A stretch of 9,428 nucleotides of DNA. Source: Lachnoclostridium sp. UBA6558. Lineage in GTDB: Bacteria > Bacillota > Clostridia > Lachnospirales > Lachnospiraceae. Below the pieces are notes generated by a model. The model worked only from the letters and a program-made list of their open reading frames with translations. It ran no database searches and was not told where the DNA came from. The stretch covers positions 72,570-81,997 of the forward strand of contig DJJW01000035.1 in NCBI GenBank assembly GCA_002434335.1, given 5' to 3'. The translations under genes and the position numbers were made by a program. Positions 1 through 6,380 of the stretch are shown here, in pieces (position 1 is the first letter of the stretch; each line of letters begins with the position of its first letter).

Positions 1-323
1 ATCTCTGGAATTGTAGATACTTCGGTTAGATCTACTGTCTGTATCCCCCTTTCCTTGATATATTCAAATTGCCCTGTGGCAGGCATCTCTTCCAAATCCT
101 TGAATATCTGCTGAAGAGTATTCATTTCAAGTAATTCTTTGTCAATCATGTTGTCAATATAGATAACATATATATCCACCTTATTAACGGAACCAACACT
201 CAGTTTTCTCTTTACCACATCGGCACAGTTCTCGAACAATGCGCAGAGGGTATCTATATTTTCATCCAGTTTCTTGGAAAAAAGTGCCGTTATGCGGTTA
301 TAATCGTCATGCAAAAGGGTCAT
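1..323 (-). CDS. GerA-family spore germination protein, N-terminal part (cut by window edge)
   Basis: This is the first 107 codons of a gene that continues beyond position 1. The ATG at 323 is preceded by a strong AAGGAGG with a 5-base spacer, which fixes the start. The protein begins MTLLHDDYNRITALFSKKLD, and further on has VYVIYID-like text (IYVIYIDNMIDKELLE). An N-terminal helix-rich region with 'Ser/Lys-Leu-Asp-Glu-Asn', then a strand ending Y-I-D followed by hydrophobic-D-K-E-L-(L/I), is the pattern I know from GerA-type nutrient receptor A subunits (GerAA/GerKA, PF03323). In that family this part is the soluble N-terminal domain ahead of the membrane segments; the receptor sits in the spore inner membrane and starts germination. 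The gene is separated from scpB by a terminator and has a sigma-G-like promoter, which fits forespore expression. The membrane part is outside the window, so the assignment rests on the N-terminal domain only. Confidence 0.8.
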   Translation of the reverse strand, partial: MTLLHDDYNRITALFSKKLDENIDTLCALFENCADVVKRKLSVGSVNKVDIYVIYIDNMIDKELLEMNTLQQIFKDLEEMPATGQFEYIKERGIQTVDLTEVSTIPE

Positions 324-362
324 GTATGCCTCCTTAGTTTTTCATCATTTTCATATATCTGG

Positions 363-392
363 TATTATATCCAAAGATACGCTGATTACTCA
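363..392 (-). promoter_or_regulatory. Candidate sigma-G-like promoter of the germination gene
   Basis: On the minus strand TGAGTA (387-392) is followed after exactly 17 bases by TATAATA (363-369). Sigma-G promoters in Bacillus approximate TGAATA, 17-18 bases, CATACTA, so five of six and five of seven positions fit. The element lies between the scpB terminator and the germination gene, with a predicted transcript start near 356. The -10 also resembles the sigma-A consensus, but the -35 does not. The sigma factor is inferred. Confidence 0.45.
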
Positions 393-416
393 GAAGGTCA
401 TTAATTTGCTGAAGGC

Positions 417-474
417 AAAAATAAAAAAAGCTGTCGGATTTTCAAAATTAATAACTTTGAGAAAATCCTGCAGC
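417..474 (-). terminator. Rho-independent terminator of the scpA-scpB transcript
   Basis: On the minus strand the arms at 461-474 and 430-443 form an imperfect stem (GCTGCAGGATTTTC with GAAAATCCGACAGC, two mismatched positions). The stem can extend inward through AAA/TTT. It is followed at once by TTTTTTTATTTTT (417-429). Stem plus U-tract is the classic intrinsic terminator layout, and it sits between the scpB stop (567) and the germination gene start (323), so the two are separate units. Confidence 0.85.
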
Positions 475-502
475 TTCTGCAAGTTAGCACCGGAGTGTGT
501 TT

Positions 503-546
503 GAAGGATATATGTGCCGGGTTTATAAAACTAGCCTTTATCCTTC
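503..546 (-). repeat. Short inverted repeat downstream of scpB
   Basis: GAAGGATA (503-510) and TATCCTTC (539-546) are perfect 8-base inverted arms around a 28-base loop that contains a weaker internal pairing (GGGTTT with AAACtaGCC, imperfect). It would lie in the scpB 3' untranslated region, upstream of the main terminator. There is no T-tract after it on either strand, so it is not an obvious terminator. It may be a transcript 3' structure or chance. Confidence 0.4.
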
Positions 547-566
547 TTATAAAGTACTTTTATATA

Positions 567-1136
567 TTATATATCAAGTTTTAACTGAACCTCTTCCTCG
601 GCTTCCAGCTTAAAGTCTTCCACCTTATCTGTAGCAATAACTGGCAGGTCCTCTAAGGAATGAATTCCAAAACTTCTTAAGAATTCCTCCGTTGTACCAA
701 AGAGAATGGGCCTTCCCGGTGCATCCATTCTGCCTACCTCACCCACCAGACTGTACTCAATGAGTTTATTAACAGCATGATCGGATTTTACTCCTCTTAT
801 TGCTTCAATCTCCAGTTTTGTTATAGGCTGCTTGTAGGCGATGATTGATAAGGTTTCTAACAAAACATCTGTCAGAATGTGCTTCTTCGGCACATGTGTA
901 ATCTTTATCAGATAATCATAAAGCTGAGTTTTGGTACATAACTGAAAAGAATCGTCTAATTCAATAATTTGAATACCTCTCTCTTCAACGCTATATTCAT
1001 CCATCATGGAATGCACAATTTTACGAATGGTATCTTTATCATGCCCTAAAGCTGCAGATAACCTATCCAGTTCCACAGCCTCGCCCATGGTAAACAGAAT
1101 GGCTTCTATAGCTGCCTTCACCTGATTAATTTCCAT
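567..1136 (-). CDS. scpB: Segregation and condensation protein ScpB
   Basis: ScpB forms the Smc-ScpA-ScpB condensin complex, which compacts and separates newly replicated chromosomes in the cytoplasm. A ScpB dimer binds the central part of the kleisin ScpA. The 189-residue length is usual for the family. The N-terminal winged helix starts with AAIEAILFTMGEAVELDRLS (residues 8-27). The second winged helix contains the hallmark TLSIIAYKQPITKLEIEAIRG (95-115) and GRMDAPGRPILFGTTEEFL (135-153), which is highly characteristic of ScpB. The acidic C-terminal tail (EAEEEVQLKLDI) is typical. The start at 1136 has AGAGGT a few bases upstream. The gene follows scpA after 41 bases, as in most Firmicutes, and is the last gene before a strong terminator. 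Confidence 0.97.
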   Translation of the reverse strand: MEINQVKAAIEAILFTMGEAVELDRLSAALGHDKDTIRKIVHSMMDEYSVEERGIQIIELDDSFQLCTKTQLYDYLIKITHVPKKHILTDVLLETLSIIAYKQPITKLEIEAIRGVKSDHAVNKLIEYSLVGEVGRMDAPGRPILFGTTEEFLRSFGIHSLEDLPVIATDKVEDFKLEAEEEVQLKLDI

Positions 1137-1177
1137 TATAACCTCTTTTCTGTGTATCCTGCCTGGTACTGGCTACC

Positions 1178-1930
1178 TCACACTACCACTTCTTTATATG
1201 TAATCATAATATCATCAAATAAATTGTCTTGCTGAATATGAATCTCACCTGTCTTCATAAGTTCAAGTATTCCAAGGAACGTAACAATGATTTCGATCTT
1301 ATCCCTCTGCCCCATGAGCAGTTGGTAAAAGGAAAAAGTCTTGTGTAGTCTGGCAAACTTTTGAATTTCATCCATTTTATCAGAGAGATTACCTTCTTCT
1401 TTTTCAATACGTCCAAATTTACTACGGATAGGGTCAATCTTATCCACCTGACGCTTTATAACAGTTTCAAAAATACGATGCAGCTTGGTAAGGGTTAAGT
1501 CTGAAAGAAGAAGTGAAACATCCACTTTCTCTTCATAACTCTTAATTTCCTCCGGAATACTTGGATTCTTATAGAAAGCTCGTCCTGCATCCAGTTCACG
1601 ATCTTTAAGTTCCAAAGAAATATATTTATACATCTTATATTCCAAAAGTCTTTCAACCAGTTCCTGTCTCGGATCCTCTTCTTCTTTTCCGAGTTTTTCA
1701 TCCTTTGGCAGAAGCATTTTTGATTTTATGTTCAAAAGGGTAGCAGCCATCACCAAAAACTCGCTCATGACATTCAAATCCTTTGTTTCCATATGATTTA
1801 CATAATCCAGATACTGTTCCGTTATAAGAGCAATCGGAATGTCATGAATATTCACCTTATTTTTCTCAATAAGATGTAATAACAGATCCAGAGGACCTTC
1901 AAAGACTTCCAGCTTAAATGAAATATCCAT
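1178..1930 (-). CDS. scpA: Segregation and condensation protein ScpA (kleisin)
   Basis: ScpA is the kleisin that bridges the two Smc heads and carries ScpB, closing the condensin ring around DNA. The protein has 250 residues, normal for the family. The N-terminal Smc-neck-binding domain opens with FKLEVFEGPLDLLLHLIEKN (residues 5-24), whose FEGPLDLLLHLI block is the family signature. It is followed by DIPIALITEQYLDYV and EFLVMAATLLNIKSKMLLP. The middle is charged and helical, and the C-terminal winged helix has VTFLGILELMKTGEI near residues 216-230. The start at 1930 has GAGAGGT 4-5 bases upstream. It lies 49 bases after the M50-like gene and 41 bases before scpB, consistent with one transcript. 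Other open frames inside it on both strands are shadows. Confidence 0.97.
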   Translation of the reverse strand: MDISFKLEVFEGPLDLLLHLIEKNKVNIHDIPIALITEQYLDYVNHMETKDLNVMSEFLVMAATLLNIKSKMLLPKDEKLGKEEEDPRQELVERLLEYKMYKYISLELKDRELDAGRAFYKNPSIPEEIKSYEEKVDVSLLLSDLTLTKLHRIFETVIKRQVDKIDPIRSKFGRIEKEEGNLSDKMDEIQKFARLHKTFSFYQLLMGQRDKIEIIVTFLGILELMKTGEIHIQQDNLFDDIMITYKEVVV

Positions 1931-1979
1931 ATATACCTCTCGTGGCAGAATTAAATACGAATTAAATACTAATACAAAT

Positions 1980-2627
1980 CTAATGCACTAACAGCAGCAA
2001 ACCCTTACTGAGGTTGTCCGTAATTTGCAGAATAAATAATATAATGCTGATAGATACATCGTACAGAAATCCAAAGATAATAGTAAATATCAATAATACC
2101 TTAATAAAATAATCATTTTTAATAATTGTAAAATATCTTGAGGGTGATTTTGCAGCTATACATAAACCCATATCAAAGGTCGATACAGGAAATAAATTAA
2201 TCAGCAGCATGCTAATACTGATAAGTGCAGTATATATAACACTCATCTGATACAATAGCGTGGGTATACTGTCATTTGAATTAATGGTGAGCTGTGCTGT
2301 AAAATCACCTGAAAGATAGAGGTAAATCATACTTGCTGCAAATACAATGAACAGACTGGAAAATCCGCAGATTCCAAGCATCAGATTACTTTTTCTGTTC
2401 TTAAGCCTGTACATATAGGGCTTAGAAAAACCAATCTGGTTGGTGAAACAGAATAACATACCGATAGGATCAATATATTGATATATTTTATATATATTTC
2501 TCTTCTTTTTAGAATCCTGATTAGGATTTAGTCTGTTATATAATAAGGCTTTCGGAAACTCATGAAGTATCATTACGACACAGCCTGCTATAAATGAGGC
2601 CAAAAGCCTTATTAACTCAATTCTCAT
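1980..2627 (-). CDS. Site-2-protease-like (M50-type) membrane protein with degenerate active site
   Basis: This is a 215-residue multi-spanning membrane protein. Its layout follows the short M50 family: a first membrane helix carrying the HExxH region (LHEFPKAL, residues 21-28), then YIDPIGMLFCF...GFSKP (51-70) matching the family's 'H-x-D-P-x-G-x-L...G-W-A-K-P' block. A basic loop, more helices and NLFPVSTFDMG (144-154) follow, in place of the usual N-x-x-P-x-x-x-x-D-G. In a working enzyme two histidines and the late aspartate bind zinc. Here the second histidine is lysine (HEFPK) and the Gly after the Asp is Met, although His22, Glu23 and Asp152 remain, so activity is doubtful. I chose ATG 2627 because AGGAGG (2639-2644) lies 11 bases upstream. 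The frame runs on to a TTG at 2711, but that hydrophilic extension has no good binding site and does not resemble the family. M50 proteins next to scpAB are common in clostridia; the role here is unknown. Confidence 0.75.
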   Translation of the reverse strand: MRIELIRLLASFIAGCVVMILHEFPKALLYNRLNPNQDSKKKRNIYKIYQYIDPIGMLFCFTNQIGFSKPYMYRLKNRKSNLMLGICGFSSLFIVFAASMIYLYLSGDFTAQLTINSNDSIPTLLYQMSVIYTALISISMLLINLFPVSTFDMGLCIAAKSPSRYFTIIKNDYFIKVLLIFTIIFGFLYDVSISIILFILQITDNLSKGLLLLVH

Positions 2628-2721
2628 AAAATATATTTCCTCCTGCTTTTTGCATTTTACCATTGATGTTTCTATATAAGTTGATTTCCTTTCCTTTACC
2701 GCATAAGACAAGCATGAGCAT

Positions 2722-3618
2722 TCAGTGCTTTAAAGTCTGGGAGATATAAGTAAATTTACTTGTTTTACTTTTTAGTATTACAGTCATTAATTCCGGTCTG
2801 TTACCAATACGGAATTTTAAGGTATGAAGTCCCAGTCCTCTGGATATCAGCATGGTACAGTCACCAGTTTCAAATCGTCCGGCATCGTATTTCGGAAAGA
2901 ATCTGTACTGAGGAGACAGCATCCCTCCTAAAAAAGGAAGTCTTATTATACCACCATGAACATGCCCTGAAATAACCAGATCCGCTCCGTATGCCACATA
3001 ATCTGTAAAATACATCGGATTATGGGCAATCAATATATTATAACATTGCCTGTCACATTTTCCTACTGATTTTTCAATATAATCTTCCGGCATTATAACT
3101 TTTTTGTATTTACCATAGTAGGGTTTACCAATGGATAAACCGGTAATTCGGACATCTTCACCCTTTCGTCTTAAGGTTATTTTCTCATTATCAAGAAACG
3201 TAATGCCTTCTTTTTTTAAGTTCTTCTCATATTCCCTGTATAGTTTAGCATATTCCTCCTGCTGGGAAGCAAGACTTTGCTCATGATTCCCCATTCCATA
3301 ATAGATTGGGTATTTTTTCGATAAACTTTTAAGCAGTGAGTATGCTGTTTCGTATTTATTCTTTGCTTTTCGTACCAGCATATCACCGGCAACCAGAATG
3401 AAATCCGGCTTGACCTGCTCTATCTGCTTTTTCAATATCTCATTGTTCTTACCATAACTGTAGTTATGTAAATCTGCTATAATAACGATTCGGCAGCCGT
3501 CAAAGGAAACGGGGATTTTATCTGAACTTATTATTTCTTCTGTGATTTCAGGTTTTAGATTTCTCAGGTATTCAATCAGGAAAAGGAGTAGAATTATGAC
3601 TCCAATTATTTTAAGCAT
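2722..3618 (-). CDS. Membrane-anchored metallophosphoesterase (calcineurin-like, YkuE/YaeI type)
   Basis: The protein has 298 residues. One N-terminal membrane helix (about residues 4-18) is followed by an external catalytic domain with all the metal-binding motifs of the family. These are ADLH (Asp49, His51), GD (Asp79), GNHE (Asn111, His112), AHNP (His199) and GHVHGG (His219, His221), plus the C-terminal SRGLG block (259-263) typical of the YkuE/YaeI subgroup. These are two-metal phosphohydrolases; some relatives act on lipid or nucleotide pyrophosphates, but the substrate cannot be told from sequence. The start at 3618 (MLKIIGVIILLL) has AGGGGA four bases upstream. An ATG at 3639 in the same frame would add seven residues and place the binding site inside the gene. 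The gene follows the carboxypeptidase terminator and leads into the M50-like gene and scpAB. Confidence 0.88.
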   Translation of the reverse strand: MLKIIGVIILLLFLIEYLRNLKPEITEEIISSDKIPVSFDGCRIVIIADLHNYSYGKNNEILKKQIEQVKPDFILVAGDMLVRKAKNKYETAYSLLKSLSKKYPIYYGMGNHEQSLASQQEEYAKLYREYEKNLKKEGITFLDNEKITLRRKGEDVRITGLSIGKPYYGKYKKVIMPEDYIEKSVGKCDRQCYNILIAHNPMYFTDYVAYGADLVISGHVHGGIIRLPFLGGMLSPQYRFFPKYDAGRFETGDCTMLISRGLGLHTLKFRIGNRPELMTVILKSKTSKFTYISQTLKH

Positions 3619-3707
3619 TCTTCCCCTCATTTCATTCAAAATATTTATTGCGAACTTTAATTCTTTCTTAACGGTTTTACCTTATTATGTCTCCCTTTTG
3701 TTTTCCA

Positions 3708-3771
3708 TAAAAAGGATAGACCGCCAGAAAGCCTGTTATCAATTATAACACAGACTTTCTCCGCGGTCTAT
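3708..3771 (-). terminator. Long hairpin terminator after the carboxypeptidase gene
   Basis: ATAGACCGC (3716-3724) and GCGGTCTAT (3763-3771) are perfect 9-base inverted arms. Inside them AGAAAG pairs with CTTTCT, and TGTTAT pairs with ATAACA around a short loop, giving an almost continuous 56-base hairpin. On the minus strand the hairpin is followed by CCTTTTTAT, a modest U-tract, 58 bases after the carboxypeptidase stop. This fits an intrinsic terminator, so the metallophosphoesterase group probably has its own promoter in 3619-3715. I could find no convincing -35/-10 pair there. Confidence 0.65.
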
Positions 3772-3828
3772 AGTTTAAAAAACCTGTAGCTGTACTCATT
3801 TTGTCGGATTATATATAATAGTTCTTTC

Positions 3829-5184
3829 TTATAGTAATAATTTCTTAAAAGCAGCTTTAAAATAATCTTTAAATTTTGCTTCAGCAATGTTTTCAGCAGC
3901 TACAATATCAACTTTTCCAAGAGTCTTGCCGCCCAACTGATAAGTGACCTCTCCCACTTTGTCATTCTCTTTGACAGGTGCCGACACACTTTCATTTATA
4001 GTTACTGTTTTCGTGATATCCGCAGGATTAGTTCCTTTCAGACAAAGATAGGAGAACTTATCATTTACGCGGTAATTTAAAGTGTCTGCCACACCTTTTT
4101 TTACGGGTATGGGTGTGACAGCCAGGTCCGTATTCTCATCAGAATAAATACTGCAGTTCGCGAATCCATAATCCATCATCTTAGCCGCTTCTCTAAAACG
4201 CACCTTGGTTTCCGGTGCAGCCATTACTACTGCTATCATATCCATTCCATCTCTTTTGGCGGTTGCCGAAAAACAATATTTGGCCAAGCTGGTGGAACCG
4301 GTTTTAAGGCCTGTGATTCCATTGTAACTCTTAATCAGTTTATTTGTATTGGTAAGTCCGAATTCGCTCTGACCTTTTTTGGTGGTATGAGTTATGGTAT
4401 CCATCCAGACAGTAGAATACTCACTGATTTGCGGATATTTGGTTATCAATTCTCTGGACATTAAAGCAACATCATATGCAGTAGAATAATGATTATCGAC
4501 ATCCAGACCGCAACTGTTAACAAAGTTGGTATTATTCATACCAAGTTCCTTTGCTTTGGCATTCATCATATTTACGAAGGATTCCTCCGAGCCTGCTATG
4601 TACTCTGCCATTGCTACCGATGCATCATTGGCACTAGCTATACTGATGCATTTTATCAAAGTGTTTACGTCCTGGGTTTCAAATGGTTCCAGATAAACCT
4701 GAGATCCACCCATTGAGGCTGCATATTCGCTGACTGAAACCTGGTCCTCTAATTTAATCTTACCGGATGCCAATGCTTCGAAGATAAGCAGTAAGGTCAT
4801 TATCTTAGTGATACTGGCCGGATTTCTTTTTTGATCTTTGTTCTTCTCATAAATTATTGTTCCAGTTGAGCCTTCGATAAGAACGGCAGATTCGGATGAA
4901 ATATCAAGAGCGGCTGCATCTGCCGTTGCAGTGGTATTCTGGTTATTCTGTGTGTTCTGATCACTTTGCTGCTCCTGATTATTTTCTGTATCCTTATTAC
5001 TTTCTGTATCCTGATTACTTTGTGCCTCCTGATTCTTTTGCGTATCCTTTGAGGTCTCAGCGTAAGTATTTAATCCCTGCCCATAAGAGAAGAGAATTAC
5101 AGTAATCAATACAAAGCAAATGAGCCTTGTATATAATTTGGACCTTTTACCGGCTCCAGGGGGTAAATTAAAGAATAGTTTCAT
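3829..5184 (-). CDS. D-alanyl-D-alanine carboxypeptidase (penicillin-binding protein, DacF/DacB/PBP5 type)
   Basis: This serine DD-carboxypeptidase (peptidase family S11) trims the terminal D-Ala from peptidoglycan stem peptides outside the membrane. The 451-residue product has a signal peptide (basic start, hydrophobic run about 20-34, likely cut near TYA-ET at 42). A Gln/Asn/Thr-rich linker (about 45-88) follows. The catalytic domain has the three active-site motifs: SITK (Ser124, Lys127) in NPASITKIMT, SAN (184-186) and KTG (294-296). A beta-rich PBP5-type C-terminal domain (about 345-430) comes next, then an amphipathic end (AKFKDYFKAAFKKLLL) suited to peripheral membrane anchoring. ATG 5184 is chosen because AAAGGAG (5190-5196) lies 5 bases upstream; an in-frame start at 5208 would lack this. 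In Bacillus a dac gene (dacB) also lies near scpAB. Whether this is a vegetative or sporulation enzyme is not settled by sequence. Confidence 0.94.
   Translation of the reverse strand: MKLFFNLPPGAGKRSKLYTRLICFVLITVILFSYGQGLNTYAETSKDTQKNQEAQSNQDTESNKDTENNQEQQSDQNTQNNQNTTATADAAALDISSESAVLIEGSTGTIIYEKNKDQKRNPASITKIMTLLLIFEALASGKIKLEDQVSVSEYAASMGGSQVYLEPFETQDVNTLIKCISIASANDASVAMAEYIAGSEESFVNMMNAKAKELGMNNTNFVNSCGLDVDNHYSTAYDVALMSRELITKYPQISEYSTVWMDTITHTTKKGQSEFGLTNTNKLIKSYNGITGLKTGSTSLAKYCFSATAKRDGMDMIAVVMAAPETKVRFREAAKMMDYGFANCSIYSDENTDLAVTPIPVKKGVADTLNYRVNDKFSYLCLKGTNPADITKTVTINESVSAPVKENDKVGEVTYQLGGKTLGKVDIVAAENIAEAKFKDYFKAAFKKLLL
4933..5040 (-). repeat. 18-bp tandem repeat encoding a hexapeptide linker
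   Basis: Six 18-bp units run in register at 4933, 4951, 4969, 4987, 5005 and 5023, each a variant of TGTATCCTGATTACTTTG on the plus strand. They encode six-residue units such as NQDTES, NKDTEN, NQEQQS and DQNTQN between the signal peptide and the catalytic domain of the carboxypeptidase. The in-frame unit length means copy number can change without breaking the gene. The linker probably acts as a flexible spacer through the cell wall. Confidence 0.85.
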
Positions 5185-5449
5185 ACTAACTCCTTTCGTG
5201 AATATCAAATCTTGAATTTGATATTACTGAATACGTTGTTAAAAAAATAGCCTTATCTTTTTCAACTAATGCATGACTGCGTGACTTAGCGCACATTTAT
5301 ACAAGCTGAAACATGTTTTTCCTTTTTCTTGCTTAAATATATGCTTTTAGCTGGTAAAGGGTAAAAACATTCCTTCAACTTATATAATTTCTCTAGTCCA
5401 TATCCTATTTGTATATTATTAGTATGAAACTCTTATTTTTAGACCAACT
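5185..5449. other. Non-coding leader region of the carboxypeptidase gene
   Basis: I see no gene in these 265 bases. Besides the 25-base inverted repeat at 5201-5225 there is an 8-bp near-tandem repeat (gcatgact gcgtgact, 5271-5286). A loose 58-base hairpin (5313-5370) has ATGTTTTT-CCTTT arms pairing with AAAGG and AAAAACAT. A minus-strand TATAAA (5296-5301) could be a -10 for the carboxypeptidase gene, giving a leader of about 105 bases, but no acceptable -35 lies 16-18 bases before it. Confidence 0.5.
5201..5225. promoter_or_regulatory. Perfect 25-base inverted repeat in front of the carboxypeptidase ribosome binding site
   Basis: AATATCAAAT (5201-5210) and ATTTGATATT (5216-5225) are exact 10-base inverted arms around CTTGA. 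The element ends 5 bases before the AAAGGAG of the carboxypeptidase gene on the minus strand. It could be an operator for a dimeric repressor or an RNA hairpin that affects translation or message stability. There is no T-tract behind it, so a terminator is unlikely. Confidence 0.6.
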
Positions 5450-5689
5450 TTATTCACTTCTAAGGGCATCTATGAGGTTTTAGTTTGCTGCTTTATTGGC
5501 TGGCATAAAGCCGAAACCCATACCAATTGCCGCGGATAGGGAAAATGCCAGTATGATTGCACTTTCTGACGGCTATGCTTCCTATCCGAAAGCAGTTCCT
5601 ATATTAGTGGTCGCTACCCAGCCCGGCACAATTCCCATTGTACCTCCCAGTATGGAGCCTACTTTGTATTCCCAGAACTCATGATTGTC
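5450..5689 (-). pseudogene. Remnant of the C-terminal end of an FtsX/MacB-type ABC transporter permease
   Basis: One minus-strand frame reads through 80 codons with three internal stops (5582-5584, 5573-5575 and 5480-5482) and a terminal stop at 5450. It still shows the last part of an FtsX/MacB permease. A GSILGGTMGIVPGW stretch stands where the family has 'E-A-x-x-x-S-x-x-G-G-x-x-G-I-x-x-G'. SAIILAFSLSAAIGMGFGFM is the last membrane helix, then come PANKAAN, a stop where a Leu is usual, and NLIDALRSE, matching the family ending 'P-A-x-K-A-A-x-L-x-P-I-x-A-L-R-x-E'. Intact proteins are about 400 residues or more, so most of the gene is gone. Similarity stops close to the palindrome at 5691. 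No start codon or ribosome binding site belongs to it. The family call comes from the motif pattern; the substrate cannot be inferred. Confidence 0.75.
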
Positions 5690-5690
5690 A

Positions 5691-5771
5691 AAATAGGAGC
5701 TTACACTAAATGACCCAAAAGGTATGATTTCATCTACCTTTAGGGATAATTGCAGTATAATGCTCCTATTT
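5691..5771. repeat. 81-base imperfect palindrome downstream of the signal peptidase operon
   Basis: The outer arms AAATAGGAGC (5691-5700) and GCTCCTATTT (5762-5771) are perfect 10-base inverts. Next inward, TTACACT pairs with AGTATAA at six of seven positions. The core, CCCaAAAGGTA with TACCTTTaGGG, is an 11-base stem with one A-A mismatch around a 10-base loop. The element starts 9 bases after the stop of the Ig-like gene and may end that transcript, but only TATTTT follows the stem on the minus strand. It could also be a small palindromic mobile repeat; I see no clear target-site duplication. Confidence 0.65.
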
Positions 5772-5780
5772 ACATTCTTC

Positions 5781-6350
5781 TTATTTTATTTTTACCTGAC
5801 AGGTTAAGACTTTACCATCAACCTTTGCGTAGATTATAACCCTGCCTTTTGATTTTGCAGTAATTTTGCCAAATCTGCTAACAGTGGCAATCTTTTTATT
5901 GCCACTGTACCATTTTACCTTACCGTTTGGACCTTTTATATAAAGTCTTACCGACCTGCCTTTTGTAAGTGTTAGCTTAGTCTTGCTCATAGCAACTACT
6001 TTAACACGACATTTAAGTTCTTTATCATTATACCTTACTCTGATTATCGTTGTACCCGGCCTGTAAGCGGTTACTGTACCAAAAAGGCTGACATCAGCAA
6101 CTTTTATATCTGTGGATGAATACGAGACTCTGGTATTCAGTCTGTAAGTGTATAGACTGAATTCATCTCCTTTTCTTAAGGTGATGTCTTCAATATTCAA
6201 CCGTGCATTAAAAGGGTCGAAAAGATTCGTTCTATAAAAAACGGAAGTATGAGGTATTATCAAATACCAAAGCAATGCTGCAAAAGCTATATAGTAAATA
6301 ATTGATACAGGTCCTTGAAAACGAAACAAGCGAAGGAAAAGCTTCTTCAT
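5781..6350 (-). CDS. Membrane-anchored protein with two bacterial Ig-like (BIG2-type) domains
   Basis: This is a 189-residue protein of unknown function. A basic start (MKKLFLRLFRFQG) and a membrane helix (about residues 15-33) without an obvious cleavage site suggest an N-in anchor with the rest outside the cell. Two similar beta-sandwich repeats follow. Repeat one (about 52-118) reads ITLRKGDEFSLYTY...YSSTDIKVADVSLFGTVTAYRPGTTIIRV. Repeat two (about 124-188) reads LTLTKGRSVRLYI...WYSGNKKIATVSRFGKITAKSKGRVIIYA. The pattern 'L-x-x-G...W/Y-x-S-x-x-x-x-x-A-x-V-x-x-x-G-x-I/V-T-A-x-x-x-G' is that of BIG2 domains (PF02368). The ATG at 6350 has AAAAGGAA about 7 bases upstream. It follows the second signal peptidase by 30 bases, so it is probably co-transcribed. 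It is very basic, which suits contact with the acidic cell wall; that is inference. Confidence 0.8.
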   Translation of the reverse strand: MKKLFLRLFRFQGPVSIIYYIAFAALLWYLIIPHTSVFYRTNLFDPFNARLNIEDITLRKGDEFSLYTYRLNTRVSYSSTDIKVADVSLFGTVTAYRPGTTIIRVRYNDKELKCRVKVVAMSKTKLTLTKGRSVRLYIKGPNGKVKWYSGNKKIATVSRFGKITAKSKGRVIIYAKVDGKVLTCQVKIK

Positions 6351-6380
6351 CTTTTATTCCTTTTCGCTTTTTACTATATA

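Noticed and set aside
322..504. A 60-codon plus-strand open frame between scpB and the germination gene
   Set aside because: It overlaps the terminator hairpin and the promoter region, has no family resemblance and is on the strand opposite all real genes.
2628..2711. N-terminal extension of the M50-like gene to a TTG at 2711
   Set aside because: The added residues are hydrophilic, do not fit the family and would put a good AGGAGG inside the gene; the ATG at 2627 is better supported.
5313..5370. Loose 58-base hairpin as a possible riboswitch or terminator
   Set aside because: The stem is broken and A/T-rich, no T-tract follows on either strand, and it matches no riboswitch consensus I know.
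5496..5684. A 62-codon plus-strand open frame in the gap after the Ig-like gene
   Set aside because: The opposite strand carries the permease remnant in the same register, so the open frame is explained as its mirror; it has no convincing ribosome binding site.
5691..5771. Insertion-sequence end or CRISPR-like repeat
   Set aside because: There is no transposase, no second copy in the window, no target-site duplication and no spacer-repeat periodicity.
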